A DNA stretch of 64,000 bases from Blasia pusilla. Taxonomy: Eukaryota > Marchantiophyta > Marchantiopsida > Blasiales. Below, piece after piece: positions 9,950 through 21,383 of the stretch (positions are counted from its first letter, which is position 1; each line of letters begins with the position of its first letter). The notes below the pieces were generated by a model, which was not told the origin of the DNA, did not search any database, and was given only the letters and a program-made list of their open reading frames with translations. The stretch lies in assembly GCA_050084515.1 (NCBI GenBank), contig CM114273.1, positions 11,966,001 to 12,030,000 of the forward strand, in the 5' to 3' direction. The position numbers and the translations under genes were made by a program.

Positions 9950-10850
9950 CCTTTCGGGAAGGATTGTTTGTTTTAGTGGCGATTCTTACCATTTGGGTTG
10001 AAAAATGCCCCTGTAGGTTTTCATCGAGTTATGGATAGGATTTTTTCTGGTTTGGATTGTGCGAGATGTAACATAGATGAAATTATTGTCTTTAGTGCCA
10101 CGGTTGAGGAGCATGAGAGACATATGGAAGAGGTGTTTCGACGATTGCAGTTACATGGGCTGAAGTTACATCCAGGTGAGTGGAGGTTCTTTCATGACCA
10201 GATCGAGAACCTTGGACACAAAATTTATCTAGGGGTTATTGGAGGCCATAGAACGCATTTCCCGCCCTACAGATATGAGTCGAGTTCAAACTTTTATGGG
10301 ATTGGGAAACTACTACCGACGGTACATGAAGGGCTTTAGTGCAATTATGAAGGCACTAACTTTGGTAACTAGGCTTAACCAAGAGTGGTTTTGGGAAGAT
10401 GATCAAGAGCAAGCATTTCAAGAGCTCAAGGATAGGTAGACGACCTCACCCATTTTGAGGAGACTTGTGTGTGGTTGTTTGTTCTAGTTACATACGGACT
10501 GGAGTATGTTGGGGCTAGGAGCGGTGCTCACTCAGCGAGATGATGAGGTGAAGGAGTTTCTAGTGGAATATGCGAGCCGATTGAACAACATTGTAGAGGC
10601 AAAGTACAGTTCCTATGAGAGGGGTGCTTAGCTGTAGTATGGGCAATTGCCCATTTTAGGTGTTATTTTTTCAGAAACCCTTTCATGCTCATCAGCCACT
10701 CAGATGGTTGATGGAGTCTAACACGCTTACATGGAAGCTTGCCAGATGATCACTCTTGTTGCACAAGTACAATTTTCAAGCTGTCCATGGCCCAAGACAT
10801 CTAACTCAAGATGCGGACGTGCGAGTTGAGTCCTAACCCATGCACGAGCC
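9950..10850 (+). pseudogene. Reverse transcriptase - RNase H remnant (copy 3)
   Basis: Motifs recognisable across frames are WRFLPFGLKNAPVGFHRVMDR, CNIDEIIVFS (YIDD changed to NIDE), ERHMEEVFRRLQLHGLKLHPG, FMGLGNYYRRYMKGF and WEDDQEQAFQELK, then an RNase H remnant (TDWSMLGLGAVLTQ near 10500) and the tether up to 10850. Several stops and at least two frameshifts are present. The N-terminal third of RT is absent because of the fusion to DNMT. Confidence 0.75.
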
Positions 10851-10853
10851 ACA

Positions 10854-12170
10854 ATGAAGCGACTAGAGCTAGCTAGGTGGCATGGTGAGAGTGATGAGGA
10901 GATGGTTGCGGGTTGGCACGCATATACCTATTTGTGTATGTTGGCTATGGGAGGTCAGCAAGAGGCATCCACTCCAGGAGGGAGGTTGGATGGTGAGTCA
11001 TCAACTCCAAATGCTAGTGAGGAGTGGACAAGGACTCGAGATATCCATGATGATGAGATAGTCTTGGAGTATGTGCACACTAGTGTCTTACCTAGCACGG
11101 TGAGTGTTAGAGAGTGGGATCAAGTCCTAAAGTGAGCCAGAAGGTTCAGGTGGGAGGGGACACATATGCTTTGAGTTTGGGAGGAGGGAAGAGTGCGGAT
11201 GGTGCTGCATCCTTCACAACGAGCACGAGTCATGGGACACGCTCACAAGGGGTTGGGTCATTATGGAGTCAAGCGTACATATAGCTTGCTTCAGATTCAG
11301 TATTGATGGCGTGGTATGTAGATTGATGTCTAGCGGTTTGTAGCCAGATGCATTGTATGTGATAGGATGCGGGCATCATTCAATGCCCCGACACCACACT
11401 TGCATCCTTTATCGGTCATGGGATTAGGGTATCACTAAAGTTTAGACTTTGCAAGGCCTTTACCATTGATGGGACTTTATGTGTTGGTCATGGTGGATCA
11501 TCCACGTGGATTAAGTTGTTAGCGTTGCTGGACAGGTCGAGCAACGCTAGTTAGTTATTTTGGCGCACCAACAGAGATATTGACAGACCAAGGTGTTGAG
11601 TTTAGGGGTGACTTTCAGTCCTTCTGTAATAAGCCCCTTATAGATCATCGTACGACTTCTCGAGATGATCCGAAGGCAGATGGTTTGGTAGAGAGAATGG
11701 TGCATATAATGAAGAGAGGATTATGCAAGTATGGACTACAAAGGGGACACTTAGGAGATTGGAACCTTTAGTTGCCGTGGTTGGCGATGGGTTACCACTT
11801 CAGTCGGAAGGCATCCTTGGCATCATTTTCACCATATTTTTTGCTCTATGGGAAAGAGCCAGATTAACTGTCAACTATTTGATGAGATGTGGTTGAGGTA
11901 CTTGACCTCGACAATCAAGACGTATGGGTGCGAGCATGTACTCAGCGGGTTGAGCTCTTTTGAAGAGTCATGCTATAGCATTTGAGAACCTAGCTATTGC
12001 TTAGCATCACAATACTCTGAGATACATGACTACTTGTGGAAGAGGCTACTGGCCACGGATTTGGCGATTCCATCCTTGTGATTTTGTCTACTTACAAGAG
12101 ACAGCGCCGACGATATTGGACATGACGGAAAGACGTACTATTTTGTGTGTGTGAGAGATTTCACCTTTAG
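10854..12170 (+). pseudogene. Integrase remnant (copy 3)
   Basis: The tether frame 10854-11135 leads into HAHKGLGHYGVKR (H2C2 start, near 11240) and CIVCDRM (near 11350). The core follows in pieces: an SLDFARPLP-like stretch near 11440 and EILTDQGVEFRGDF at 11573-11615, then DGLVERMVHIMKRGLCKYGL (catalytic Glu in ERM). The tail up to 12170 is readable with stops. It is not functional. Confidence 0.7.
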
Positions 12171-12179
12171 GGGTCCTTA

Positions 12180-12432
12180 TTTTAGAGGGTTGTGATGGTA
12201 CCGTTTGGAAAGATCATATGCGTAACTATGCGCCATGTCATCTTCAAAACGTAGGTGGGAATATTGATGTGAGCTTGGCAGTTGTTCCCGTAGGCTTGAG
12301 ATGCATGTTGTATGAGTCTGCCAAAGCCACAATGTAGTTTGTAATCGGTGTTCTCGAGGATGGCATATATCATGTTTGACACCGCCTCTTGACTTGGTTC
12401 CTAAGGGACGTTGGCTTTGTCCTAGATGTATA
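12180..12432 (+). pseudogene. Integrase tail with PHD finger remnant (copy 3)
   Basis: The tail WKDHMRNYAPCHLQNVGG (first Cys changed to Tyr) is followed by RCMLYESAKAT, then a stop and a frameshift, and then CNRCSRGWHISCLTPPLDLVPKGRWLCPRC in another frame. PHD ligands span about 12302-12429. Where copies 2 and 7 have TAG before GRW, this copy has AAG (Lys), so the intact form of this position is a sense codon in subfamily II. Confidence 0.7.
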
Positions 12433-12589
12433 TAGGTGTGATAGGTAGATAACACGATGACTCTTGATGTTATGGATTGCATGAAGGTGACTAACGATGA
12501 GGCGATATGGCGCTTGACCTCTTGATCTTAGCACGGAAAAGGTGCAGAGTATTTTGACTTGTTTTGTAGGATATCTGGTGTTAGAGGGA

Positions 12590-13160
12590 CCTAACCACCA
12601 CCTAAGGGAGTCATTAGGGTTGTCTAGTCATTTATGTGTAGATATGTTAGGATTCATATCTAGATGGATCTTAGACGTGTGTGCATGACACCCCATGTAT
12701 GTTAGCAGCGATGTTTATTCGAATGATAGTTGCTATGGTAGATAAGGCATAGGGTGAGATAATATCGAGGCCTTAGAGGGATCTTGTACCTCCCTATTTT
12801 GAAAAGTCATATATGACCTACTCTTAGGAGGTAACCTATGAGTGTAGGTCACCCTTCCCTTTATGAGGAGTGTCAACGGTTGGCTAGGAAAGGTTGTCCC
12901 TATCATCCTTATTTGGAGGCATTTGGGCGGATAGGGTCGAGGGTTAGTTGGTCGAGGGTCAGTTGTTGGTCTCATGAGAGAACCATATGTGTACTTGTTA
13001 TGGAGGTAGTACCTTTTGTATTCCAAGTCGTTAGTGACTTGCTAGGAGGGAGACTACCTATGTGTACAAATCACATATGGAGGTGCCAGGGGGTATACCT
13101 CCGATAAAGCTCATTTAGAGCTCATCTTCCTTATGATCAAACCCATGTCGGGATCCGTTA
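12590..13160 (+). repeat. Diverged terminal repeat region of copy 3
   Basis: Landmarks appear in the same order as in the terminal block of copy 2 (GCGATGTTTATTCG, GATAGTTGCTATGGTAG, a run of GACCT/GGTCA words, GGTATACCTCC, AAAGCTCATTTAGAGCTCA), but similarity is patchy. This is the 3' terminal region of subfamily II. Neither end can be fixed. From 13160 to about 13440 the sequence is AT-rich without recognised content. Confidence 0.5.
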
Positions 13161-13444
13161 TACAATGCAGCTTGCATGTTTGAATTATGATTCTCTCTTG
13201 AAAAGTGGACTAGGATAGATCACACATCACAAACATTGAAAATTATTTTACATACTTTATCCTGTTGTTACACAAGTATGAATTATTGATATGAATGTTG
13301 GAATGAAGCATGGTTATTGTACATTTCATTCGGTTTCATATGTCATATCAATTTTGTATCATTCATTTTTACATATGTTAAGATTCATAATTAAGTGGAT
13401 TTTAGAGATTCTGAATTCGGAGGGGACGCTTCAAAATCCCATTC

Positions 13445-13855
13445 TCAAATAATAGTCACCGATTGAAATGCACCCTTTGCGCCTCCTCGTAAGACATCTT
13501 GAAGCAAACCATTCCTCCACTGAATGCTGTTGTGTACATGGGCGCTGGGTAGAGGACCAGGCGGCAACGGTTTTTTCCCGACGCCCGAATTCATTACGTC
13601 CATAAACGCGCGTTCAACCCCACCTGCTTGAAACTGGCTTACGATTGCACGGAGGATGTAAAATGCACGTCCACGTGGAAAGTTCAGTAGTGAAAAAGCT
13701 GGGGAAGTGAGTATGCGTAAACGCACTGGAGAAAGTGAGAACTCATCGTAGAAGAAGGGTAGCAACTTGTACTCCCACCTCTCACTGCGGAAACGAACCC
13801 GAGCTACCAGCAGACGCGCTGCTGTGGATTCCACGGAGACGATCCTCGAATGCAA
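13445..13855 (-). CDS. Hypothetical ORF, 136 residues
   Basis: This is an open frame on the minus strand in non-repetitive sequence upstream of the UGT gene. I do not recognise the protein. It is basic, with no evident membrane segment or zinc motif. It ends close to where repeat sequence stops. It may be an exon or decayed remnant of a host gene, or a chance ORF, since no promoter or splice signal supports it. Confidence 0.2.
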   Translation of the reverse strand: MHSRIVSVESTAARLLVARVRFRSERWEYKLLPFFYDEFSLSPVRLRILTSPAFSLLNFPRGRAFYILRAIVSQFQAGGVERAFMDVMNSGVGKKPLPPGPLPSAHVHNSIQWRNGLLQDVLRGGAKGAFQSVTII

Positions 13856-14306
13856 CCCTCAATCGCTTGGTTTGGCCGGCAGATGGTTCTTAAGGTGATC
13901 TTCTCGAATGACAGCCCTGGCCCGTCCGGGCGCTCGGATTCTCTTTTTCGGAATGCCAGTTCATATCAGACTCTTCCTGACTAAAGACGATTGAGCATAT
14001 GCTGAGACCAGCGGTAACTGACGAGGATATGCAGTGGAATTCATACAGAGATGTTCTTGAGCCACGAAGTTGATATGGACCCTACCTTTTCGTTATTGTT
14101 ATTTTAAGCCCACTTTTGGTGAGTGGGATTTGGGGCCCACGAATTTTTTACTCATCTTCACTTAACGACATTAACGGTGGACATTCGAACAACGTGAGCT
14201 TGTACGATAGATCCGTGACAGAGCACTGCTCAGTCGCAGCTCAGCCAGGACCTTGTGACCATCGAACACGTACTGGGGATTGTATAACAGCTACTCTGGA
14301 AGAAGT

Positions 14307-14314
14307 TATATATA
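14307..14314 (+). promoter_or_regulatory. Probable TATA box of the UGT gene
   Basis: TATATATA lies about 115 bases upstream of the chosen start codon at 14428, which would leave a 5' UTR of roughly 85 bases. It is the only good TATA match in the 300 bases before the gene. Confidence 0.5.
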
Positions 14315-14427
14315 GTTCCTCAGGAGCTCAGAAGATCGAATTCCTCCGTTGACATCCAGATAGCGTCTCGTTAAAGGTTCATGCGTTTGTTTTCACGAGC
14401 TAGACCGAGAGCGTGTCGTTCACAGCA

Positions 14428-17007
14428 ATGGGAGAGATGGTGATGAGTGGTGGGGACGATCCCAAGAGGCGGGCGCATGTGCTCATGATTACCATGCCCT
14501 ATCTTGGACACTTCACGCCGTTTGTGCAGCTCATACATCGCCTCAGTTTGTACAAGAATGTGTCGGTTACGATGGTTGGATACAAACCGCGTTTGGCAGA
14601 GCTCGCAAACGCGCAATCCGAAGGCTTTTTCGGAGATTTGGATCTCCGATTAGTGGAGGAATTTAAAATCATTCCGTACTACACGAAGGATCCCATTTTC
14701 CCTACTCGGTCTGCCCTTCTTGTAGATTCCAGTCGAAAAGAATTTGCTTCTTTCAGTAAAAAGGCTCTGGAGGAGAAGCAAGCAACGGGGACGACACCTT
14801 ACACGAGCGTGATTGCTGATTTCTGCCAATGGTGGACCAAGGTTAGTGGCAACCGCGAGCAGAGTTTTGAGGGATCCACTTTAGGGTATTCAAAATGCAC
14901 GTCTCGTCACAAATGCGGCCGATCTAGTCTATGGACGGGTTCCCATTTCGTGCACTATCCTTGAATGTATAGTAACCAGCCAAAGCCGAGGACGGAGGGG
15001 TTGAATCCATTTCTAGTTACGATATCCCGTTGCATGATTGTGTTTTTGATTTACGACTGAGCAGTTGACACTGTCATGGGTGCGCAAACGCGTCACAGCA
15101 GCTCTTGGTGGCAGTGATCTAGATTAGTTGTGGATGGTCTAAGTCTGAGTCTGGTTTCGATTCCGACCGTCAGCGCTCAAATAAATCTGAGTCTCAGTGG
15201 ACGGACGTTTTCTGTCGAGTTTCACTAAAAGCCTAAATATTCACCTGCTGCATGCGCTCTGATTCGATGCTGTGAAATGGAATTTTTTGATGCGAGGTTT
15301 GGAAATTCACTTCGGAACCTTGTTTTCAACAGATGCAGATCTTCCGTGATGGGCTTGCTAATCGGAATTACTTGTGATCTTTGCGCTGTTTGTTATTGAT
15401 GTCCAGGACTTTGCGGATGAACTGGGAGTTCCTTGGTACACTTACCACAGTACGCCTGCATGGTGGTTAATAGCCGCTCTCGAGGTCGACAAGTTCCTGT
15501 CATCTCCAAACACACCGCGGTGGAATCAGCTGCTGGTTGACATTCCAGGCTTAGAGTTGTATCGTGCTCGTGATCTCACGGAGTTCTACGAGTCCCCTGA
15601 TTACTACCGCATGGTGGCCGACCGCTCGCGAAAGGCAGCCGGTGTTCTGCTGAACATGGCGGAGGCTTTGGACGCGCCATTGAAATCCCTCGATATTGTG
15701 CGGGAGCACATGAGAGCTGGCGCTCAAGGGGATAAGGTGTGTAGGTTTCTCCTATCGTACCGGGGACCACGACAGTTTTTTTCTGGTCTTAGTTGGCATT
15801 TGAATCCATTTGATTCTTGGCTCTAACAATGAAGAAACTTGGCAGAGCATATCAAGCAACGGAGCGCGGAACTGTGGATTTTATAGTCGAGCCCATTCTT
15901 TCAATGCAGTTCGAAAACATGCGCTCTGCCATTAACCGGATCGTGACGAATCGCCGATTGCGCAGGTGACGCCAGTTTTTCCTATTGGTCCCTTATCGCA
16001 GTTCCCGGGATTCGGTTTGGAGTACAGCAACCTCGAACTCAGCGATGAGGCTAAAACATGCTTGGAATGGCTGGACATGCAACCCTCTAAATCCGTGTTA
16101 TACGTGGCCTTCGGAAGCTTGGGGTACCTAACCCCAGAGGCAAGCAACGAAATTGCCAGAGGTATCGAGGCCAGTGGAGTGCCATTTCTCTGGATTTTAA
16201 AGACACCCGTGAATCACACGATTGCCCAGATCCTTCCCGAGGGTTTCGAGGAACGAGTTCGAGGGCGCGGCGTGGTCTACACAGGCTGGGCACCCCAAGG
16301 ACGCTTTCTGTCGCATCATGCGATCGGTGCCTTTTTCTCGCATTGTGGTTGGAATTCTTTGCAGGAGTGTATCTTTGCTGGCTTGCCCATCATCGCCTGG
16401 CCAATAGGCGGTGATCAACCCGGAAATGCCAGGTTAGAACGCCCTCACACCCAGCCTCCATTCATATTTTTTCGCTCTACACCTCGAAATTCAGTCAGGG
16501 TTGAGGATTCACACATGGACGGATTTCTTCCACCATTGGCTAGCGTTGAGACGGCTGAAAGTCCTGAAAACTGAGTGCTTCAGGATGTTTCCATAGCTCT
16601 GTGGCGATCGTTGCTTCGCATTCTACCAGGCGTGGATTTGATGATGCATGTGGTTATAGCCATTTGAGATTAGAACCTGGTGAGATTTGTGGTGTTGTAA
16701 CGTAGCTGGTAATTTTCTCAGGTGACCACACCTTGATTTGGAACTGGCTGATGAAACTGACATTTGGTGCTCCAGAATGGTGGTAAATGTGTGGAAGGTA
16801 GGGATCTCTCTACTGGACATCAACACTCATGCAACAGTTGAGGAAGTAACCCAAGCAGTGAAGCTGGTGATGCTGGAAGAGGAGGGGAAGGAAATGCGGA
16901 AACGGATGGCGGTCCTAACGACGATGGCGGCGAAATCTTTGGCTCCTGACGGGGACTCGTTCCGTTCTCTACAGATTCTTCTGGATCAGCTGGTCAGCAG
17001 CACCTAA
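14428..17007 (+). CDS. Family-1 UDP-glycosyltransferase (plant UGT), 4 exons, 480 residues
   Basis: Plant UGTs transfer sugar from a UDP-sugar to small acceptors in the cytosol. Exons 14428-14841, 15407-15736, 15966-16432 and 16776-17007 join in frame, with GT-AG introns of 565, 229 and 343 bases, giving 480 residues, the normal family length. His28 in PYLGHFTP is the expected catalytic base and Asp131 (VIADFC) its probable partner. The PSPG box spans about residues 356-399, from WAPQ through HCGWNS to a terminal GDQ; a final Gln usually goes with UDP-glucose. Exon 3 also carries SVLYVAFGS. The start at 14428 is the first ATG of the frame. The acceptor cannot be predicted. No stop or frameshift is seen, so this looks like a working host gene. 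Confidence 0.92.
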
Positions 17008-17800
17008 TATTCCCTATTCAACCGGGAGCTTATTACCTGACGCACGGTGGCAAGACTGCAAGAAAACAGGACCATCGCGAAGCAAATTTTCTTGACCTCG
17101 AGCTGCTTCGCGCAAAGGCTTTCTAGTTAGCTAGAATGCCAGTCGGTCGAGGACGGGATATGGAGAGATAGACCAAAGACGGGGGAAGTACTCGTTTTCC
17201 AGACCAGAGTTTTCCGTTTTCCGTCGACTCTGCTTTGAAGGCGACCCAGATCCAATTCGTCAGGATAGATCTTTCCCGGCTCGCAGCGTCTCGATCCAAC
17301 TCACAGGCTGCACACACCGCACGGCTACTGTGACTCAATAATCGAAGATCGCCGAACGTAGGACCTGCGTTGCCCTGATTCCTGAAGTTCCCTTTTGATC
17401 AAATTGATTCCATGCAAACACTCAACGCCGGAAAGTGGATACAACTTGATATTCAAGTTGTATCAATCAACTGATATCGCAGAGGCTCGCTGGCCTTGTC
17501 CGGTTGCGCACCGACAGACTGCGCACAGTAGGTACAGGAGTAGGGTTCTAGAAGACACGATCTCGCGGCATCGTGCGATCCGCGAATTGTCAGTGGCTCA
17601 TGTCCCTCGCAGGCTCGCACAGCATTGAGCGTACTGTCCAGCGTACTGTGTATGAGCCGGTATGGTAAGCTCTGCACCCAAAAGGATGCAGAGCTTGCCA
17701 TCGTTGCAATTGTTGTATTTAGAAGGAAGTGTAAATATGAAACCCGGCCACTAGTTATTAACCCGACGGCTTTTCCCGGTCGGTGCTAGGCTCCTCCAAA
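17008..17800. other. UGT downstream region
   Basis: This is low-copy sequence after the UGT stop codon. The frame at 17395-17628 resembles nothing I know. No clear AATAAA was found in the first 300 bases. Nothing else can be supported. Confidence 0.4.
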
Positions 17801-20000
17801 CTGGAAAGTTGTTCAGCTTGGATGCAAACAAGTTCCCCGGGGCATGGAACTTCTCTAGCCCTCCCAAGAGGTTTCATCCGTCTATGATCCTCGTCGCTTC
17901 CTCTTTTGAAATGAGCAGAAGGAGGTCATATCATTTCTCTTCCATGTTAAACATCTATACTATCAAGTTCTTATGGAACGTTCACTTACTAACGAAGTGA
18001 AGGTATGTAACGGGTTTTCCGCAAATCCTAGTACATAGTAGGGCGGACAATGTAGAATAATTTCTTTAACTGCTGGAATTCGTCACCGGTATTTCCTAAA
18101 ACTCTTATCTAAATTTATGGAAACGCTATTTGTTTAAACAAGTGTGCGTGGCCACATGAACTTTTAATAGAATGGTAAATGGAAGAGAATAGGGTATGTG
18201 AAATTTTATAGTGGTTAACGAGAGTTGCTGATGGATAATTTCGCTGAATACGAAATTCTACATTTTTTTAAATCCATAGGGATCAAAAGAGTATTGAAGT
18301 TAAAATGAATTTATCGTGATCTTGAAGGTTTCAAAGTGAAGTTTTGTAGAGGTAAAATGTTGGAAGACTTCAAAATTGCATAGATTTATGGAAAGAGGAA
18401 GTTATGTTGTGATGTGAATTTAAGTGACTAAAATAGTTCAAGTATCAATGGCAAAGGAACATGATTGATAGAAATAAGCTCAATGCCAGTACCTACAATA
18501 TTGCTAATCTTATCAGATTGTCTACCTTGGTGCTAAATTAATTTTATACTACTCTGAAATTCTCGCTACAATTTTCGGTATTCCACATATTTTGCAATAG
18601 AAGGTCACTCAATGCCAAACCCAAATCACAACAGCTATGAGATTCTCACTACAATTTTGGGTATTCCACTTATTTTGCAATAGAGGGTCACTCAATCCCA
18701 AACCCAAATCCCAACATAAACCTACAAAAAAATAAAGTATTGATGACACTTCAAGACGAACACTAACTTCTATTATGCGAGTGAGATTGTTTTTGGTGCT
18801 CATAACAACACTTTGTTCAATCATTGTGATTGGAAAAAGACAAGCATTATAGGCTACTACTTGTGGAAAATGTCTGCATTATTAAGGCAACCATTTAACT
18901 ACAAATCTGCACTTTGTAGAATGTGCTTCCAAGGCACTTCCAATTATAATATCTTTATGTAGTTGAGATGTACAATCTATATGTCATCCCTCATACAATG
19001 TCTTGTATTGATGCCAAAAACTATTTTGCAGGGACATTTGAGTTATAATGTGGCTTCAAGCGGTTGAAATTCTCAAAAACAATAATAGTCTTAATAGTAA
19101 GCAAAGATCATGAGTGTGTAGACTATTGCATTGAAAATAAAAAGTAGACTTGCAAGATGGGCTAAAAATGTCTTTCACTTGACGGGTACAAGTGAATATA
19201 TTGAGATATAGCGGATCCCTAACGAGACTAAAGCATAAAAGATGCGATTAATTTTTTTCCTATGTGATGCATTTGGGTGAGATGATTGGAAATGAAAAGA
19301 CTTACACATGGAGGATGAAAATATGAAGTTATTGGACATACGTTGAATTTCTAGGGTCCAACATTTAAAAAAATGACAATAAATAACCAAGACAGATTTC
19401 TTTAATAATGCATCTAACTTGGCTTAAAAAAATGATCCTTTTCTTTATTAATTGGGGAAAAAATAAGCTATTCCTTTTCCAATGCCCATCTTTCAATTAA
19501 TCAATATAATCGCTCATTTTGATCAATTTTCCCCCAAAATAGAAATTAAAATTTTGTCCCAATCAAGCTGAAAATAAGAAATAATGTAGATATAAAATAT
19601 CTTTCATTACTTTCAAGAATAATTCTTATCCAAAAAAATTTATCATTTTTTTCCTCTAAAGATTAAACAATTTCTTCTTTTCCAACTTAAAAATTACTCT
19701 TTTGGCATGAAATTTTAAAAAAAAAATCCAAAGGAGAAAATATTAAAAAAAAAAAGATGAGGGAGACTTTGTAAGACTTCATTCGGAAAAAATTTTCCAA
19801 TTCTAATTTTTTATAATTTTTTAAAATAAAAAATATAACTAAAATAAAAAAAATATTTCTCTCATTCTATTTTTGGAAAATTTTAACTACTGACACTCAT
19901 CATAAAACGAAATATCTTAAAATTTTCTCTAATTATCATTTGATAGTTTCTTTTATTTTCTATCAAATGTAAAACTACCACCAACATAGATAGCAACGAA
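17801..20000. other. AT-rich intergenic DNA
   Basis: No gene, terminal repeat or conserved motif is seen. 19400-19980 is very AT-rich with A and T runs. A two-unit tandem repeat lies at 18556-18716. All open frames here are short and without recognisable features. Confidence 0.5.
18556..18716. repeat. Tandem repeat, two 78-bp units, 83-bp period
   Basis: Unit 1 (18556-18633) and unit 2 (18639-18716) share almost every base (GAAATTCTCGCTACAATT versus GAGATTCTCACTACAATT at their starts, both ending in AACCCAAATC.CAACA), separated by GCTAT. No coding role is seen. Confidence 0.85.
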
Positions 20001-20881
20001 CGGTTGCATGGCGCATTCTTTATAAAGTCAGCCAACAGCGAGGCACTATGGCTATGGATGAGGATTATGGCGGAGGATATGGAGGGACGTCTAGAATTTT
20101 GCTTGTAACTTTTTTCTATGGTGATCCAATCTTTTCAATCTAAGACCCAACGTGTTCATCTTCTCAAGCTTGAACTTTGGGGTCTTCTTCTTTCCACTTA
20201 AGATTGAGTTTTCCAAAAATCTTGGTATCTTTGGACCTCCTTCTCTCCTAAATGTGCTCATAGATTCCTAAATGCAATTTCACACATAGCCCTCTCCTTA
20301 TAGAGTGACATCGGGTTACCATCGGTTTAAGGGATTCCTCTTGCTTTTCTCGATCTTTTGATACATGCCGGGCCCAACATTACAAACTCATTTCGTCAAA
20401 GAAGTCATTGGTGGGTGGTTCACTTTCTCTTTACATCCTCTTTTTTGGTGTTTCCAATTTCTTTCATAACTTTCTCCCGGAGTGTCGGTTTCAATCGTCT
20501 TGACGAGCTCGTTCTTTTCTTACCAAGCAGTTTTATGGTTTTTCTTCCTTCTTTGTAGACTCCTATTTTGTGTATGGGTTTGTTTTAGGTCAATTCCTCC
20601 CAAAAGTCTTCCTTGCTCTTTCAACTCTTTACCTTACAGTTACGCCCTTATATATGTTTGCTATCTCCTTAAGGACATTAGAAATTCATATTCTTGAGCC
20701 ACCTCTTCTGATATAGATCACTTTTCCTTTTCAATTGCTTTTTATATTGTTCTTATAGTAACTTTCAATCATAAATTTGGTATTGCCTAATCTAATTCTC
20801 TCCATCTAAATTTCGTTCCGACCAATTCCACTACTTTTGTTTTGCTTGTTTGTCTTCGATGACTTGTCTACCTTTGCTTCT

Positions 20882-21369
20882 ATGTCATCAGAGATAGAGT
20901 TGGATTCTCCATCTACTCACTTCTCTGGTTTTACACGCCTTCCTACAACCGTAACCTCTCCCCCTAGTTCACCTCCTCATCATAGATCTCGCCATTTTCC
21001 TCCAGATACTAATACACCCATTATACTCGCTATATTTCTTCCAGATTCTCCTCTTCTCCCCTCTTCATCTTGTCCTATTAAGCCTAATTTTGATCCATTA
21101 TTACCGAATCCTACTACTTTGCCATCCCCACAAATGTCATATGTGCCCTTGCTTCCAACTCCCATCTATTCTACCCTTATTTCCCCTCTTCCTCCTTCTC
21201 CTTCCCCAACCTACTTACCCCCTCATCGTCGTCCATCACCACCTCTTGCACCTCCCACCTCCTCTCCTTGTAACCCTTCTACTTCGGCATTTGTACCAAA
21301 GGTTCGTTGCATATCTTATGGTAAGGAGTTTGCTCCTAATGGGATCAAAAGACATCAACAGTATCGCTG
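20882..21369 (+). pseudogene. Non-LTR element ORF start: proline-rich region and zinc finger
   Basis: From an ATG at 20882 the frame encodes a Pro/Ser-rich segment, then RCISYGKEFAPNGIKRHQ (about 21303-21360), a finger of the form C-x2-C...F...G-I..H....C in which the second Cys has become Tyr. The final ligand is lost because the sequence folds back on itself at 21342-21383 and then stops. In relatives such fingers contact the target DNA. The coding sequence resumes in another frame near 21384. Confidence 0.6.
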
Positions 21370-21383
21370 ATGTCTTTTGATCC

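Larger units (their letters stand above)
8624..13160 (+). mobile_element. Ty3-type DNMT/PHD retrotransposon, copy 3 (subfamily II, 5' part missing)
   Basis: This copy begins in the protease-DNMT linker (8624-8720 matches copy 1 at about 800-690 in reverse), then runs DNMT, RT, RNase H, integrase, PHD finger and a diverged terminal region ending near 13160. DNMT motif IV is interrupted by an inverted patch (9463-9632), and the DNMT end is fused directly to the RT near 9940, losing motif IX-X and the first part of RT. It is heavily decayed. Confidence 0.75.

Noticed and set aside
20021-20147. Possible gene start (TATAAAG at 20021, ATG at 20048, Gly-rich peptide)
   Set aside because: The TATA word is only about 27 bases before the ATG, the frame ends after about 30 codons, and no further exon could be found.
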